Shown here one piece after another: positions 44,823 through 55,405 of a DNA stretch of 64,000 nucleotides. The DNA is from Xenorhabdus poinarii G6 (lineage in GTDB: Bacteria; Pseudomonadota; Gammaproteobacteria; Enterobacterales; Enterobacteriaceae). The notes below the pieces were generated by a model. The model did no database searches, had not been told where the DNA came from, and saw nothing but the letters and a program-made list of their open reading frames with translations. Position 1 is the stretch's first letter. The number at the start of each line of letters is the position of its first letter. The translations under genes and the position numbers were made by a program. The DNA is taken from positions 2,480,001-2,544,000 of the forward strand of contig NZ_FO704551.1 in assembly GCF_000968175.1 (NCBI RefSeq), given 5' to 3'.

Positions 44823-45983
44823 ATGTCAAAATCATCCATGCCTGTACTGATGATCGCGGTGCTGTCGGTAACAACCTTTGCAGCAGGGTTATCTGAATTT
44901 ATTGTCATCGGCCTGTTAAGCCAGATTGCTGTCGAATTCGGTGTGACAATGCCACAGGTTGGTTTACTGGTGACTGTCTATGCTCTGGGAATAACACTGG
45001 GGACACCACTGCTCACGATGCTAAGTCTGCCGCACAGCGCCCGACCCCTTGCAACGTTCCTGATGCTATTATTTGCGGTTCTTAGTGCTGGTTCAGTCAT
45101 GGTATCCAGTTTTACTGTTCTGATCATACTGCGCATAGTTGCCGGAGTCGTGCATGGTGCGTATTTCAGCATAACATCGGCTAGCCTTCCGACAGTTATT
45201 ACTACACACCATACGCCACTAGCCATTGCGCTAATGTTTTCCGGGCTAACACTTGCCATAGTTTTAGGCGTACCTGTTGGGATGCTGGCAGCAGCGAATT
45301 ATGGCTGGCAAACTCCTTTTATAGCAATTTCTATTATTGCAGGTACCAGTGCCATCCTGTTATGGTTTGTGCTGCCCAGAGAATTTGGCTCCCCCACACC
45401 GACAATAAACCGCATATCAACGTTGTATATTGCGCTGAGTAACCCAGCATTAATCAAACCTTATTGTTTTACTATACTCGCATTTGGTGGCGGCTTCGCT
45501 TTTTTTTCTTATGCTGAACCATGGCTGACTGAAATCGCGGGACTGGATGCTCAAATCGTCGTATTAATTATGGGGGCTGTCGGCTTAGGTGCTCTTATAG
45601 GTAATATTCTGGGAGGCATTCTTCCCGGAAAAGTAGGGTTACCTAAGGCGTTAACTTCCACCATCGTGTTCCAAATTATGGGGCTTGTGGGGTTGTATTA
45701 TGCTGCCAACTCCATCAGTCAGGCAATTTGTCTTGTGTTGTGGAGCGTGGGTGCATTTGCCACCGCGCCAATGGTGCAGAACTGGGTCATCTCTGATAAA
45801 GAAACGTCTAACGCACGCATTTCTGCTAGTCTGAATGTGTCAGCTTTCAATCTGGGCATGTCACTGAGTTCTTTTATTGCCACGAGACAGATTGCTGCAG
45901 ATGGTATAACCCATTTACCGCTTACTGCAGCATTCTTGGTTATACTGGCTTTACCCTTTTGCTTTTTTCGTAGGCAACATTAA
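44823..45983 (+). CDS. MFS exporter (DHA1 type) of cargo B
   Basis: 386 residues with twelve likely membrane segments. The N-terminus MPVLMIAVLSVTTFAAGLSE and GLLVTVYALGITLGTPLL are typical of the AraJ/PbuE/chloramphenicol-exporter group. Ten bases after the previous stop. Probably exports the product and gives self-resistance. Confidence 0.88.
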   Translation: MSKSSMPVLMIAVLSVTTFAAGLSEFIVIGLLSQIAVEFGVTMPQVGLLVTVYALGITLGTPLLTMLSLPHSARPLATFLMLLFAVLSAGSVMVSSFTVLIILRIVAGVVHGAYFSITSASLPTVITTHHTPLAIALMFSGLTLAIVLGVPVGMLAAANYGWQTPFIAISIIAGTSAILLWFVLPREFGSPTPTINRISTLYIALSNPALIKPYCFTILAFGGGFAFFSYAEPWLTEIAGLDAQIVVLIMGAVGLGALIGNILGGILPGKVGLPKALTSTIVFQIMGLVGLYYAANSISQAICLVLWSVGAFATAPMVQNWVISDKETSNARISASLNVSAFNLGMSLSSFIATRQIAADGITHLPLTAAFLVILALPFCFFRRQH

Positions 45984-46016
45984 TCACCAAACTCATTTTT
46001 GTTTTGGAGACGTGAA

Positions 46017-46463
46017 ATGTTTATATGGAATTATAGTGAAGAAGTTATTACCGACGCTACACCTGAACAAATCTGGGCGATGTGGCAGGATGTTTCGTCA
46101 TGGCCCTGTTGGGACAAAGAACTTCAGTGGGTCAGATTAAACGGTAATTTTACGAAGGGTTCTACTGGACGAATGAAATCAGTTGGCGGACCTGAAGTTG
46201 ATTTTACATTGAGCCATGTTGAGCCTTTACGTTCATTTTCTGACGTTGCAAAGCTACCTTTAACGACCCTTGTTTTTGATCATGAATATATAACTCCACC
46301 CGATGAAAATGTCCCAGCCCGCATTCGCCATGCTGTCACTATGACAGGATGGCTGGCGCCAGTATTCGGTTATCTGATCGGAAGTAAGATAAAAAATCAT
46401 TTGCGTGATGCGATGAAAGAATTAAGTCGACGTGCGCTAATCGATGACAAAACAATACGTTAA
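46017..46463 (+). CDS. SRPBCC-family protein, last gene of cargo B
   Basis: 148 residues from MFIWNYSEEVITDATPEQIW, with MWQDVSSWPCWDKELQW and the long C-terminal helix IGSKIKNHLRDAMKELSRRA. GGAG lies 7 bases before ATG at 46017. Same family as the other cyclase-like genes of the operon; adds to an unusually high number of START-fold proteins. Confidence 0.78.
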   Translation: MFIWNYSEEVITDATPEQIWAMWQDVSSWPCWDKELQWVRLNGNFTKGSTGRMKSVGGPEVDFTLSHVEPLRSFSDVAKLPLTTLVFDHEYITPPDENVPARIRHAVTMTGWLAPVFGYLIGSKIKNHLRDAMKELSRRALIDDKTIR

Positions 46464-47256
46464 ACATATTAGGGCTACAGCCGTAATTGCTTTGTAAACT
46501 GATGCCCTTCCCGGTGACGATAGTAACATTGTTGTGCACGGTATTGATGCCATCGTCGCCAGTATGATGGTTCCCTGATAATTGCTCTATTACTTATAGT
46601 ATGGCTGTATGAACGATACGATTATTTCAGTATATAAGATTTACCGTTAAGAATATGATTTTAATCGTGAATTTTATCCTGGGAAATAACCAATGCGCGG
46701 GATTTTAAAACAATTAGTCTGATAACCATATTTTATGGTGACAATTATCAATAAAAAAACAAATGGTTATGTTAAAATTTCATTATTTTAAACATTTGTC
46801 TTTTATTCTTATTTAATTGAATTTATCAAATGAAATGTATATTTTAAATTTCATCAAAACGTGATAATCAACACACTTTTACAAACCCTAAATATAATCT
46901 CATGGGTTTATTATTAAGTAATGCTTTTTGTATTTAAATGATATTTTTTATTATAGTATCGCCTCTGTGTCATCATCTCTATTAATGTCATCAATATGTT
47001 TTTGCTTGTGTGCTTATGGTTATTTATATTTTAAGTTTATAAATAGAACATACCGATAATCGTAATAACTCATACTGATTTTATATTTAATCGATTAAGA
47101 CAAGATATTGTTATAATTTTTCTGCCCCTCTCTGGCAAAAGCCCTGTTAATCAAATATTGAGACTAAACAACATGTTGAAAGAGCTCGGGCTTAAATATT
47201 CCCCTCAGCGGCTGTTTTACCAGCCACTGATTTCATTTATAACAGGGGAACCCTAT
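46464..47256. other. AT-rich gap between cargo B and the adhesin
   Basis: 793 bases, about 70 percent AT by eye, lying between convergent genes. No gene, tRNA or clear terminator is seen. A short frame near 46500-46580 ending IVASMMVP* may be the tail of a lost gene. Confidence 0.4.
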
Positions 47257-50200
47257 CTAACGCAGCGACTGCCCACACGCAAACCCGGTACTGGCCCAGG
47301 CATTTCGCATCCAGCGGTCTGTTTCTGCCCAGAATGTCCATTTTGCCAACCCTTCGGTTGAGCCAGAGCCGCCTGCCAGATAATCCGTGGATGTCACATA
47401 AAATTCACGTATCCAGCCATCATAAAGGTAAAAATTGCCCCATTCCTCATAGAGCCGTTCAAGCGCATATTTGGATGCAATCCGGCTGCCGAGTGACTGA
47501 CAAATTTGTTTTGCATTCGAGTAAAAATCTTCTGTCAGGCCTGAACGATCAAACCAGGTATAACCGGCCAAAGTCAGTACCACCTGTTGACCTGCTTCAT
47601 CCGTTCCCGTGAGTCTTACACCAGCCGGGTTCTGCTGCACCTGCACCATATCCCCTGATACCGTCACTGCGGGTGAACCACTTTGCCAGTTTACCCGGCC
47701 TGTGTTGCCTGCCGTGATAAGGCGAAATTTCGCGCCACGCCAGAATACCGAAGGCCCACGGGAGCCAAAGGATTTCTGGTTAGCATTGCCGCCCTGACGG
47801 TCAACAGCAACAGTATCAATGATACGTAGCGGGGGAATAAATTCCGCCACCGGCGACACAATCGGCTGATCCCCGATTTTAGCCGTGACCGAGACCCATC
47901 CTGCCTGGTGACTGACAACGGTGGCGGTGGCATTTCCCTGACGGTCTGTCCACGCTTCCGCCGCAATCACCTCACCCATATCACCAGACCAGACAACCGC
48001 TTTATCCGGCACGCCCTGACCCTCAATATCCGTGATTGTCACCGTAAAAGTCACTCGATCTGCTCCATCTGCGACTGCACGGGTTTTATTGACACGAATT
48101 GCCGATGAGAGAACTTCATCAAAAGTCACCACAAGCGCGGCCATCTTATTATCCCCGACCAGAACCTGCACTTGATGCTTCCCTGAAAAGGTACTGCTCA
48201 GCTGAACTTTGGTCTGTCCATGACTATCTGTTTCTGTCTGTTCTGAAGACAGCACTCCGCGATCCGTTTGCCAAACCACCGGCTGATTTGCCACGGGTAA
48301 CTCCAGTGAATCTCTCACCGTAGCGGTCAACACCACCGTATCCTGTCCATCGCCTTTAGCCCGGGCTTTATCCACCGTGATAGCCGGTTTCAGCAAACGG
48401 TTAAACGTCACCACAGGGGCATTCAATGTTTTTCCTGCCACGGCCGCATTAACCGTGGCCGTTCCTGCAGTTTGGCTGACTAACCGTGCGGTAGCTTCGC
48501 CTTCGCTGTTTGTCTGATCTTGCTTATCCAGCCATTGCCCGTTATCCACAGACCATTTCACTTCGGTATTGGCCACGGGCTGGTTGGCCGCATCGCGCAC
48601 GGTGACGGTATAAAGGACACTGTCCTGACCATCCGCAATGACAGTTGGCTTGTTTGCCTGAAGAATGTGAGTTAACGATGCAGTAAAGGTAATCGGTGAA
48701 GAAACCACGGTTCTGCTGCCTGCCACCACCGTGATTTCTGCGGTTCCTGCTGTCAGGCTGGTTAAATAAGCGGTGGCTTGCCCGTTCAGGTCAGTTGTTA
48801 ATGCAGATGATGAAAGCTGACCGAGACGAGTTTGCCAGCCAATGACCTGATTGGGCACGGGTTCACCGGCGGCGTTTTTGACGGTCACGGTCAGCGTTGC
48901 CATCGCTTTTCCGTCGGCTTTTAAGCTGTGTTTATCCACGGTGATCTCTGGTATCAACACGGCATCAAAATAGACCGCAGGCGCCATCGCCATATCCTTA
49001 TCCATGGCAACACGTACAGTATGCAACCCCTGCTGACGGCTGCTCAGCGACACCGACGCCTGCCCCTGTGCATCGGTTTTCTGTGTGGTGTATGACAATT
49101 TTCCTTTGTCACTTGCCCAAGTCACCGTTTGATTGGGGATAGGTAGTCCTTCCTGATCGGTCACCACCACGGTATAGATCACACTGTCATTACCCTCCGC
49201 GAGTGCCTTAAGTTTACTCGCCGTTACCTGTAACTGTTTTTCAGCCGGTAAACTGATAATCATCACAGTTGCCCGGTTGGAGCGATTTCCCCGGCTGTCA
49301 ACAGCAACCCCGGAAAGCCGGACCGGTTTTTCTGTGGTTTTCGGTAACAACAAGGTGACTTTATCCGGTTGCTGATAAAGCATTTTGCCGCCCGCCTGCT
49401 GTAGTTCCCCCGTATCCAGTTCTAAACGCGCAAGCGGGTATTTGGATTGAATAGTCGGTACAAAAGTGATTGCTTTTCCTGCATAGCCGTTGAGGAAGGC
49501 CGGAAAGGTCAGGATTATCAGTGTCTGCTCCTGATAATCCAGTACCATATCGCTGCGCCGGTTGACAAAATCCAACTGGCTGGATCGCAGGCTGCGCAGC
49601 GGCGCGACTTCATTCGGGTCAAGCTGTAGGTTAAATGGGACACCAAATCGATAATTCATCCCCAGGGTAAAACGGTTTTCTCTGACGCTCTGTTTACCCT
49701 GCCGAAAATCCGCGCCCAGCGTTACCAGGGGCACCGGCGTATAAGTCAGCCCGGCAGTGACGCTATACGGATTTTTCTGGCGTTCTGACTCGCCAAATAA
49801 CGCCACCTGCTGCCCGTAATACTGTTCAAACTGCAACTGCCCGCCCCAGTGAGGAAAAGCAGGCAAATAAGCTTCCGCCTGAATATCCCAGCCGTTTGCC
49901 GGTCTTGCATCGAAATCCGTGAGTCGGTATGGCTTCCAATGGGATAAACGCTGGTAAAGATTAGCAGAGAGTTTGACGTTATCATGCCAGGCTTCTAACC
50001 CAAGACTATAACGGTGATGCTGCGCCGGCCATAACGCATCCCAGAAGACATTGGCACCCCATAACCAGTTACGGGTCAGATAGCGATAACCAAAACCCAT
50101 TGAGGTTGTCGTCTGGCCATGATTGGTTTTTACCCCGAACTGACTGAATGCCGTGCCCGAAGCAGCACTATACCAGAGTAACAACCAATCAAATGAGATG

Positions 50201-50514
50201 CCTTTTAACGAAAAACGGCTGTCAAAAGGTAAGGTGAGACGGGCATTACCGTATTGGTTAAGCCACGGAGTCAGTGTGGATGTCACTGCGGACGAGAGTT
50301 GTTGAGCGACCAGTGTTTTTGCGGCTTCATCGGGTGAGTGTGAGCGGGTGAGTTGCCCCCATTGGGAGGTGATCTCCGCGAATTTGATCGTATTATCACT
50401 CTGGTTATCTTGCTTCCCAGACGCATGACTATTAAGACTAAATGACAAGCATAACAGGCAGATAATAAGAAATTTTAGTTTACTGAACAGAGACAAATGA
50501 GTTTTCTGGCACAC
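47257..50514 (-). CDS. Inverse autotransporter adhesin (invasin/intimin type)
   Basis: 1085 residues. Signal peptide (about 1-32, ending NSHAS), an inverse autotransporter beta-barrel (about 60-340, with SMGFGYRYLTRNWLWGANVF and GLEAWHDNVKLSANLY), then five Big_1 immunoglobulin-like repeats marked by ADG/EGN openings (KALAEGNDSVIYTVVV, KADGKAMATLTVTV, IADGQDSVLYTVTVRD, KGDGQDTVVLTATVRD, VADGADRVTFTVTI). The C-terminal about 180 residues carry AGYTWFDRSGLTEDF and two late Cys (CQSLGS ... FACGQSLR), like the intimin D-type lectin-like tip. It is an outer-membrane surface adhesin. Preceded by its own promoter gap; a cargo gene on the ICE. Confidence 0.93.
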   Translation of the reverse strand: MCQKTHLSLFSKLKFLIICLLCLSFSLNSHASGKQDNQSDNTIKFAEITSQWGQLTRSHSPDEAAKTLVAQQLSSAVTSTLTPWLNQYGNARLTLPFDSRFSLKGISFDWLLLWYSAASGTAFSQFGVKTNHGQTTTSMGFGYRYLTRNWLWGANVFWDALWPAQHHRYSLGLEAWHDNVKLSANLYQRLSHWKPYRLTDFDARPANGWDIQAEAYLPAFPHWGGQLQFEQYYGQQVALFGESERQKNPYSVTAGLTYTPVPLVTLGADFRQGKQSVRENRFTLGMNYRFGVPFNLQLDPNEVAPLRSLRSSQLDFVNRRSDMVLDYQEQTLIILTFPAFLNGYAGKAITFVPTIQSKYPLARLELDTGELQQAGGKMLYQQPDKVTLLLPKTTEKPVRLSGVAVDSRGNRSNRATVMIISLPAEKQLQVTASKLKALAEGNDSVIYTVVVTDQEGLPIPNQTVTWASDKGKLSYTTQKTDAQGQASVSLSSRQQGLHTVRVAMDKDMAMAPAVYFDAVLIPEITVDKHSLKADGKAMATLTVTVKNAAGEPVPNQVIGWQTRLGQLSSSALTTDLNGQATAYLTSLTAGTAEITVVAGSRTVVSSPITFTASLTHILQANKPTVIADGQDSVLYTVTVRDAANQPVANTEVKWSVDNGQWLDKQDQTNSEGEATARLVSQTAGTATVNAAVAGKTLNAPVVTFNRLLKPAITVDKARAKGDGQDTVVLTATVRDSLELPVANQPVVWQTDRGVLSSEQTETDSHGQTKVQLSSTFSGKHQVQVLVGDNKMAALVVTFDEVLSSAIRVNKTRAVADGADRVTFTVTITDIEGQGVPDKAVVWSGDMGEVIAAEAWTDRQGNATATVVSHQAGWVSVTAKIGDQPIVSPVAEFIPPLRIIDTVAVDRQGGNANQKSFGSRGPSVFWRGAKFRLITAGNTGRVNWQSGSPAVTVSGDMVQVQQNPAGVRLTGTDEAGQQVVLTLAGYTWFDRSGLTEDFYSNAKQICQSLGSRIASKYALERLYEEWGNFYLYDGWIREFYVTSTDYLAGGSGSTEGLAKWTFWAETDRWMRNAWASTGFACGQSLR

Positions 50515-50870
50515 TGGTACGTTACCTTTTTCATTAATGATGAAAGGGATAACATGCCGAAAAAGTGGCTGAGTTACTGTGTTTAATTCTTTTCTTGGTA
50601 GAGGAAATTATGAGATCAAATAACCAAAGGGAAGCAAATAGATATACAAAATACATCATGAGATGTCCGATCTTAAAACATTTTCTCAAGGTTTTTACGT
50701 GATTACTATCGGGTCAACAGGCTCTCGGGATGTCTTGAACCGTTAAAGCACGACAATATAAATATGGATTGTAAGATCAATACGCCTATAATCTTATTAT
50801 AAATTTGCGAATATGAACGCTTTCATTGGTAATCATAGTGCAAATGCACTGCAACAATAGGTGAATAAAG
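50515..50870. promoter_or_regulatory. Divergent promoter region, adhesin / lipoprotein
   Basis: 356 bases between divergent genes, AT-rich. A GTGCAAATGCACTGCA stretch near 50840 contains the palindrome TGCAAATGCA but no regulator site I can name. Confidence 0.35.
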
Positions 50871-51245
50871 ATGAAACTATTAATAAGTATACTATCAATG
50901 TTGGTAATAATTAGTTCAGGTTGCGTTTCAGTGAAAAAATCCTTTTCTCTGGATTATAAAACCGATGGCTCTGCATTTCACTTATCTCAATCATGTATAG
51001 AAAACTTCATTCCAAAAGAAAACAGCAATGCCATTTTCATCAAAATAAAGAATAATACTGATTGCAGCGAACCATTTAATCTATTCTGGGAAAAAAGCAT
51101 AGGAAAGAAAGTATCCGTTTTCTTTAACGGAAAACCTATATTCAAAGATATTTATACAGTTAATAAAATTCACACTGAACATGGATTTAATCAAGCCGTT
51201 GAATCAAATTCGATACTCAATGAGATAGTTAATACACTAAATTAA
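50871..51245 (+). CDS. Small lipoprotein of unknown function
   Basis: 124 residues with a lipoprotein signal (MKLLISILSMLVIISSGC, Cys18). The mature part has two Cys (SQSCIENFIP and NTDCSEPF) that could form a disulfide. No known domain. AT-rich like the neighbouring cargo. A hairpin follows. Confidence 0.7.
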   Translation: MKLLISILSMLVIISSGCVSVKKSFSLDYKTDGSAFHLSQSCIENFIPKENSNAIFIKIKNNTDCSEPFNLFWEKSIGKKVSVFFNGKPIFKDIYTVNKIHTEHGFNQAVESNSILNEIVNTLN

Positions 51246-51253
51246 TATAAAGC

Positions 51254-51283
51254 TATGGCTTCTTTTTTAGTAAAGAAGCCATA
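51254..51283 (+). terminator. Hairpin after the lipoprotein gene
   Basis: TATGGCTTC / GAAGCCATA form a 9-bp stem with a T-rich 12-base loop, 8 bases past the stop. Its position between convergent genes fits a shared terminator. Confidence 0.6.
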
Positions 51284-51321
51284 AGGTAACAACACTAATA
51301 ATTAACTGATATCAATAATTA

Positions 51322-51600
51322 TTAGTATGTGACTTCTATTGTTTGTCCCACTGAATGACTTTTGAAACGTATGCGATCTGTACCGGCACCATCATTACCT
51401 CTAATCGTATACGAACCTGGCCCCATAGTGCTCACGGGTATCATTCCTGAATTCGATGCATATTCAATTTCAACATCAAATGATGAAGGTGCTGAAGAAA
51501 TAGTATCAAATGAAACAGTATATGCATAAGGTCCTACATGTTCAGCTAAATCAACCCATGGTCCCCATGTAAATGGAGGTGCCCAAGCTTGTTTTCTCAT
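51322..51600 (-). CDS. Small beta-rich protein of unknown function
   Basis: 92 residues without signal peptide, starting MRKQAWAPPFTWGPWVDLAE. It contains alternating strands such as YAYTVSFDTI, SFDVEIEYAS and GSYTIRGNDG, and ends with TIEVTY. Rich in Ser, Gly and aromatics, like small lectins or toxin-domain beta sandwiches. The ribosome site GAGG lies 6-7 bases upstream. No family recognised. Confidence 0.65.
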   Translation of the reverse strand: MRKQAWAPPFTWGPWVDLAEHVGPYAYTVSFDTISSAPSSFDVEIEYASNSGMIPVSTMGPGSYTIRGNDGAGTDRIRFKSHSVGQTIEVTY

Positions 51601-52239
51601 AATAACCTCTCATTTTAATTAGCAAATTTAATAAACATAATGAATTTTATCTTTGTTTCATAAAAAACTAAAATGAATACATGACTTATATGTATCCATG
51701 ATAGGAATATAACATGAAATAAAATAAAAAATAGATTTCATTCTCAGTAAACCCCAAAAATAAACAGAGGAAAAATATCGTTATAATATGGCATTAAAAA
51801 CTTTCTTGACTATAAGCAAAAAAGATAACATTTTGAGTATAAAATCACATTATACTTATTATAACCATATGTGATTTTTTAAATCCTCAGTGCTAATATA
51901 CATTTATCACATAATTACTCTGAACATGAAAGCCACTCTATATAAAACCACAAAAGAGTCAGTCAGATTAAAATAAACTACGCCTATTCTTCCATTTTGA
52001 TTAATGTCCAAATCAAAGCAAATCATCGAATGGGCCAAGATTGATGATTTTTATGAACCATTACGCAAAGGAATTTCTGTTTATGGTGCGCTGTATTTTA
52101 CAAAAAGTGCTGCTCTTGGATAAGGATAAAATTAATGGATAATTCTCAGAATGATATGTTCATCATTTTTTGGCTATAATAAATGGCATATCCCATACAC
52201 CACTTAATATCCTGATAAATAATAAAAAATAGAGTTACT
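51601..52239. other. AT-rich border between cargo C and the second tra block
   Basis: About 640 bases. One 39-codon frame (52004-52123, MSKSKQIIEWAKIDDFYEPL at its start) could be a relic of a larger gene; it lacks a ribosome site. Otherwise nothing supported. Confidence 0.4.
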
Positions 52240-55004
52240 TTATCTCCCTGTATCAACCTTTAACCACCGCGCCACATCCATTTTTCTGGCCACCAATACC
52301 GCCGCCGCCAGTTCACTGCACTGATGTTCCCGCATCAATGCCCGCCGTTCGGCTTTTTCTTCTTTTTCTGTCATGCCCAGCGCCAGATATAGGCTTGGCG
52401 GAACAACCCGGAACAAGGCTTCGATTTTCTTTGCCAGCACCACGCCTTCGGTATAACAACGGGGTAATTTACTGGCAGAGAGCAGCACCGCTTTCTGCTC
52501 TTCAGTCAGCTTTTTAAACCGGGCGATTTGCTCCACTTCATCCGGCGGCATGGTCAGGCACAGCCACCATTCCGCCATATTCAGCATCTTTTCAGCGGTA
52601 TCGGGGTAGTCCGCCAGGTTTTGGGTGGCTAGCCACAGCCAGGCACCCAGTTTACGCCACATTTTCACTACCTTGGTCATATAGGGTGATAACAGCGGGT
52701 TGGTGGTAGTGATATGCCCTTCATCAATGACCAGTTGCAGTTCGCGGTCCTGATATTGATCCCGTTCGGCGAGGTTATTGACTTTGTTAATCAGCGAGAC
52801 CATCGCCAGTGCCATTTGCGCCGAGTAGTTCTCCCGTGCCAGTGTGCCCAAATCAATCAGGGTGACATCCACTTCCGGCCACGGCGTACCGGGGCGGTTA
52901 AACAGTTCACCCTCAAAGCCTTGTGTAAACATTGACATGGCGCTGGCCATTTCATCCGCCCGTGCCCGCCGGTGGGCGGTGATTAACGGCTGGCCATGCT
53001 CATCCTGCTGGTGATTACGGGCAATGGCATAAAGCGCATTTTGTAAGTCTGACGCCACCATCTGACGCGCCTCGTCGAAGCTGATCTGGGCTGCCATCAT
53101 AATGGCTTCACGAATAAGACCACGATCAGAGCGGGTCAGGCGCTCTTCCTCTCTTTTTTCACCACCGGTGATCATCAGTCTGGCGGCAATTTCCATCTCG
53201 CCCAGAATATCGCGCTGTTCATCCCCCTCCTCTTCTTGTTGTTCATCGGTATCGGGGATATCGGCTTCGTTAATGCGCAATTGCTCAGGACTCAGTTGCA
53301 GCAGTTGATGGGCATCGGCAAACAGTGCCAGACTGACGCCACAACCCGGTCTGATACCGATTTTATTGACCGTCAGCCCCAGACTTTCATAGTAATCGGC
53401 CAGTAAACCAAAACTGTTGCCGGCTTCAACAATAAACAGACGTGGACGGTGGATGGCCATCAGCTGGATAAGCGAAGCACACAGGGTGGCGGATTTTCCC
53501 GCCCCGGTCGGACCAAACAGCAATAAATGGGCATTCTGAGTACGATCCTGTTTGTTCATCGGATCAAAGGTCAGTGGGGAGCCGCCCCGGTTAAAGAAAC
53601 TGAACCCCGGATGCCCGGTGCCGGTCGAACGGCCTGTCACCGGCAATAACCCGGCCAGATGCTGTACCCAGGTCAGGCGGCTGTACCCATGTTTTTTGTC
53701 TTTCTGCGGGTTAAAGCACATCGGCAGTGCCCGTAAGTAGGCATTCAGCGGTAACACACTGAATTCCGGCCGGACGGGCTGTAATCCGGCTGTCAGCAGG
53801 GTGGAGGATAACTGATGCACCCGGTGGTTGATATCATCCAGATCCTTGCCCCGCACCAGAAAAGTCAGCGCACTGCGGTACAGTTTATGCCGTCGCCCCA
53901 GCAACTCTTTGACTTCCTGCACATCCTGCCGGACGCGCAGCGATTCGGTATTTTCTCCCACCGCATTTTTTGAAAGCTGGGTAAAGTCCTCTTCCAGCCT
54001 GTCCTGTGCCTGTGCCACAATGGTCAGGGAAACTACCGTCCCTGCCGGCATCATATCCATCAGGGCATTGATATTGTCGCCCCGTTTCACTTCGCCTGTC
54101 AGTGTTCCCGGTTCTGGTGGACGGCGCAGGCGCTCAACCGGCACCGCTTTATGGGGCAGTCCGTCAAAACCACCAGACACCGGTCTCAGGATCAGACACC
54201 GGCGGGTTAAACCATAAACTTTCGGCGAAAATCATTATTAACCGGGAGATCAGGCGGCCTGGGAGGTTCGTAACCCACAGTACGGTAAAAATCGGCTTTT
54301 GCCATCCCCCAGTCCGGCGCCGGATTAAAATGACGCAACAGCCAGTTATGGATCTGCTCCCCGTTTTGCCTATGGGCCACGACACCGGCCGCTGCCAGTG
54401 ATGAGACCAGCCGTTCGCAGACCTGATTGAGGGCGGCAACAGCCGGTAAGGTTTGGTTGTCATGGCGGGATTTTCGCGTGACCGGAAGCCATCGGTAAAC
54501 CACCATACGGGTCTGGCGCTGCTGGCCCCGCCACGGCTGCCCGGTGATTAAGCTGTCCTGAAATATCCCGTCAGGCCGGGCAATGCTGGTCAGGTGGTGT
54601 TCCGATTCAGACAAAAAGGCGTCAGTAAAGGCTGTGCCCTGTGCCCAGGGTTTCACATAGCCCCGCAAGGTGTTGAGATAGTCAGCAGGATCATCTTCAT
54701 CCTGACAAAAAAACTGCACCACCCACGGCGAAATATCGTCTTCTTCCAGACTGTCCTGGATCGCATCTTCCAGCTGATCCCGGATTTCAAGCAACCGCGC
54801 AACCGGGCGCCCTTCCGTGGCGATGGGGTCAATCCGGTAGACCGCCCCGACGGAAATCCCGTCATCCAGCAGCAGGCATTGTTCTTTTTCCAGATATTCC
54901 ACCCAGGGCAGGTAATCGATGATGGAAGGGTTTGCATGGTAAATAGTAGTTTCATCCGCCTCACGCAATTTACCGGGACGGTTCAGTGCCTTGGGTTTTT
55001 CCAT
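52240..55004 (-). pseudogene. traC: TraC/VirB4-type ATPase with two frameshifts (TIGR03744 type)
   Basis: The 5' part (55004-54207) reads to VNNDF and then leaves frame. A 20-codon middle segment (AESLWFNPPVSDPETGVWWF) lies in a second frame. The rest (to 52240) is in a third, with Walker A GPTGAGKSATLC and Walker B-like LQLVIDEGH. Each break is at a TTTT run on the coding strand (plus positions 54228-54231 and 54166-54169); removing one T at each gives one protein of about 920 residues, the family length. As written the ATPase that powers transfer is broken, unless the indels are sequencing errors. Confidence 0.88.
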
Positions 55005-55405
55005 TACAGTGCCTCCGTGCGTTCACCCGGCAGGGCATATTGTACTTGGCTGTAAAACGGGAACACCGTGCTGTAGCCCGGTATCGGCGTATTGCCGGCG
55101 ACCAGATGCGGAAAAACATACATCACCATATCGGGGTTGGGTAAGCGGGGAAATTGCTGGCTGATTTCCTGTGCCGCTGAACGGCTGTAATGATAAGGTG
55201 CTTCCAGTGCCCTGCGCCGTTCGGCGGGGGTTAACGTCCGGCGCAATGTTTCCCTTGCCGATACAGTAGCATGACCGACCTTGTTCCCCTGCCACATCGC
55301 CAGCACCGTCTGCTCCCCGGCAGGGAGTAAGGTCTCTTTCGAGGTCGCACAGCCGGCCAGCAGTCCGATTAAGCTTAACACTAAACAGGGGCTTAGTTTC
55401 CGCAT
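55004..55405 (-). CDS. TraV-like ICE lipoprotein (TIGR03751 type)
   Basis: 133 residues with a lipobox LIGLLAGC (Cys19) and the conserved core HATVSARETLRRTLTPAERR, YHYSRSAAQEIS and FPRLPNPDMVMYVFPHL. Outer-membrane core subunit of the secretion channel. Overlaps traC by one base and the upstream gene by 13. Confidence 0.87.
   Translation of the reverse strand: MRKLSPCLVLSLIGLLAGCATSKETLLPAGEQTVLAMWQGNKVGHATVSARETLRRTLTPAERRRALEAPYHYSRSAAQEISQQFPRLPNPDMVMYVFPHLVAGNTPIPGYSTVFPFYSQVQYALPGERTEAL

Noticed and set aside
37556..46463. Anthraquinone (antA-I) or aryl polyene cluster
   Set aside because: There is no chain length factor, ketoreductase, CoA ligase, thioesterase or dehydratase set as those clusters require.
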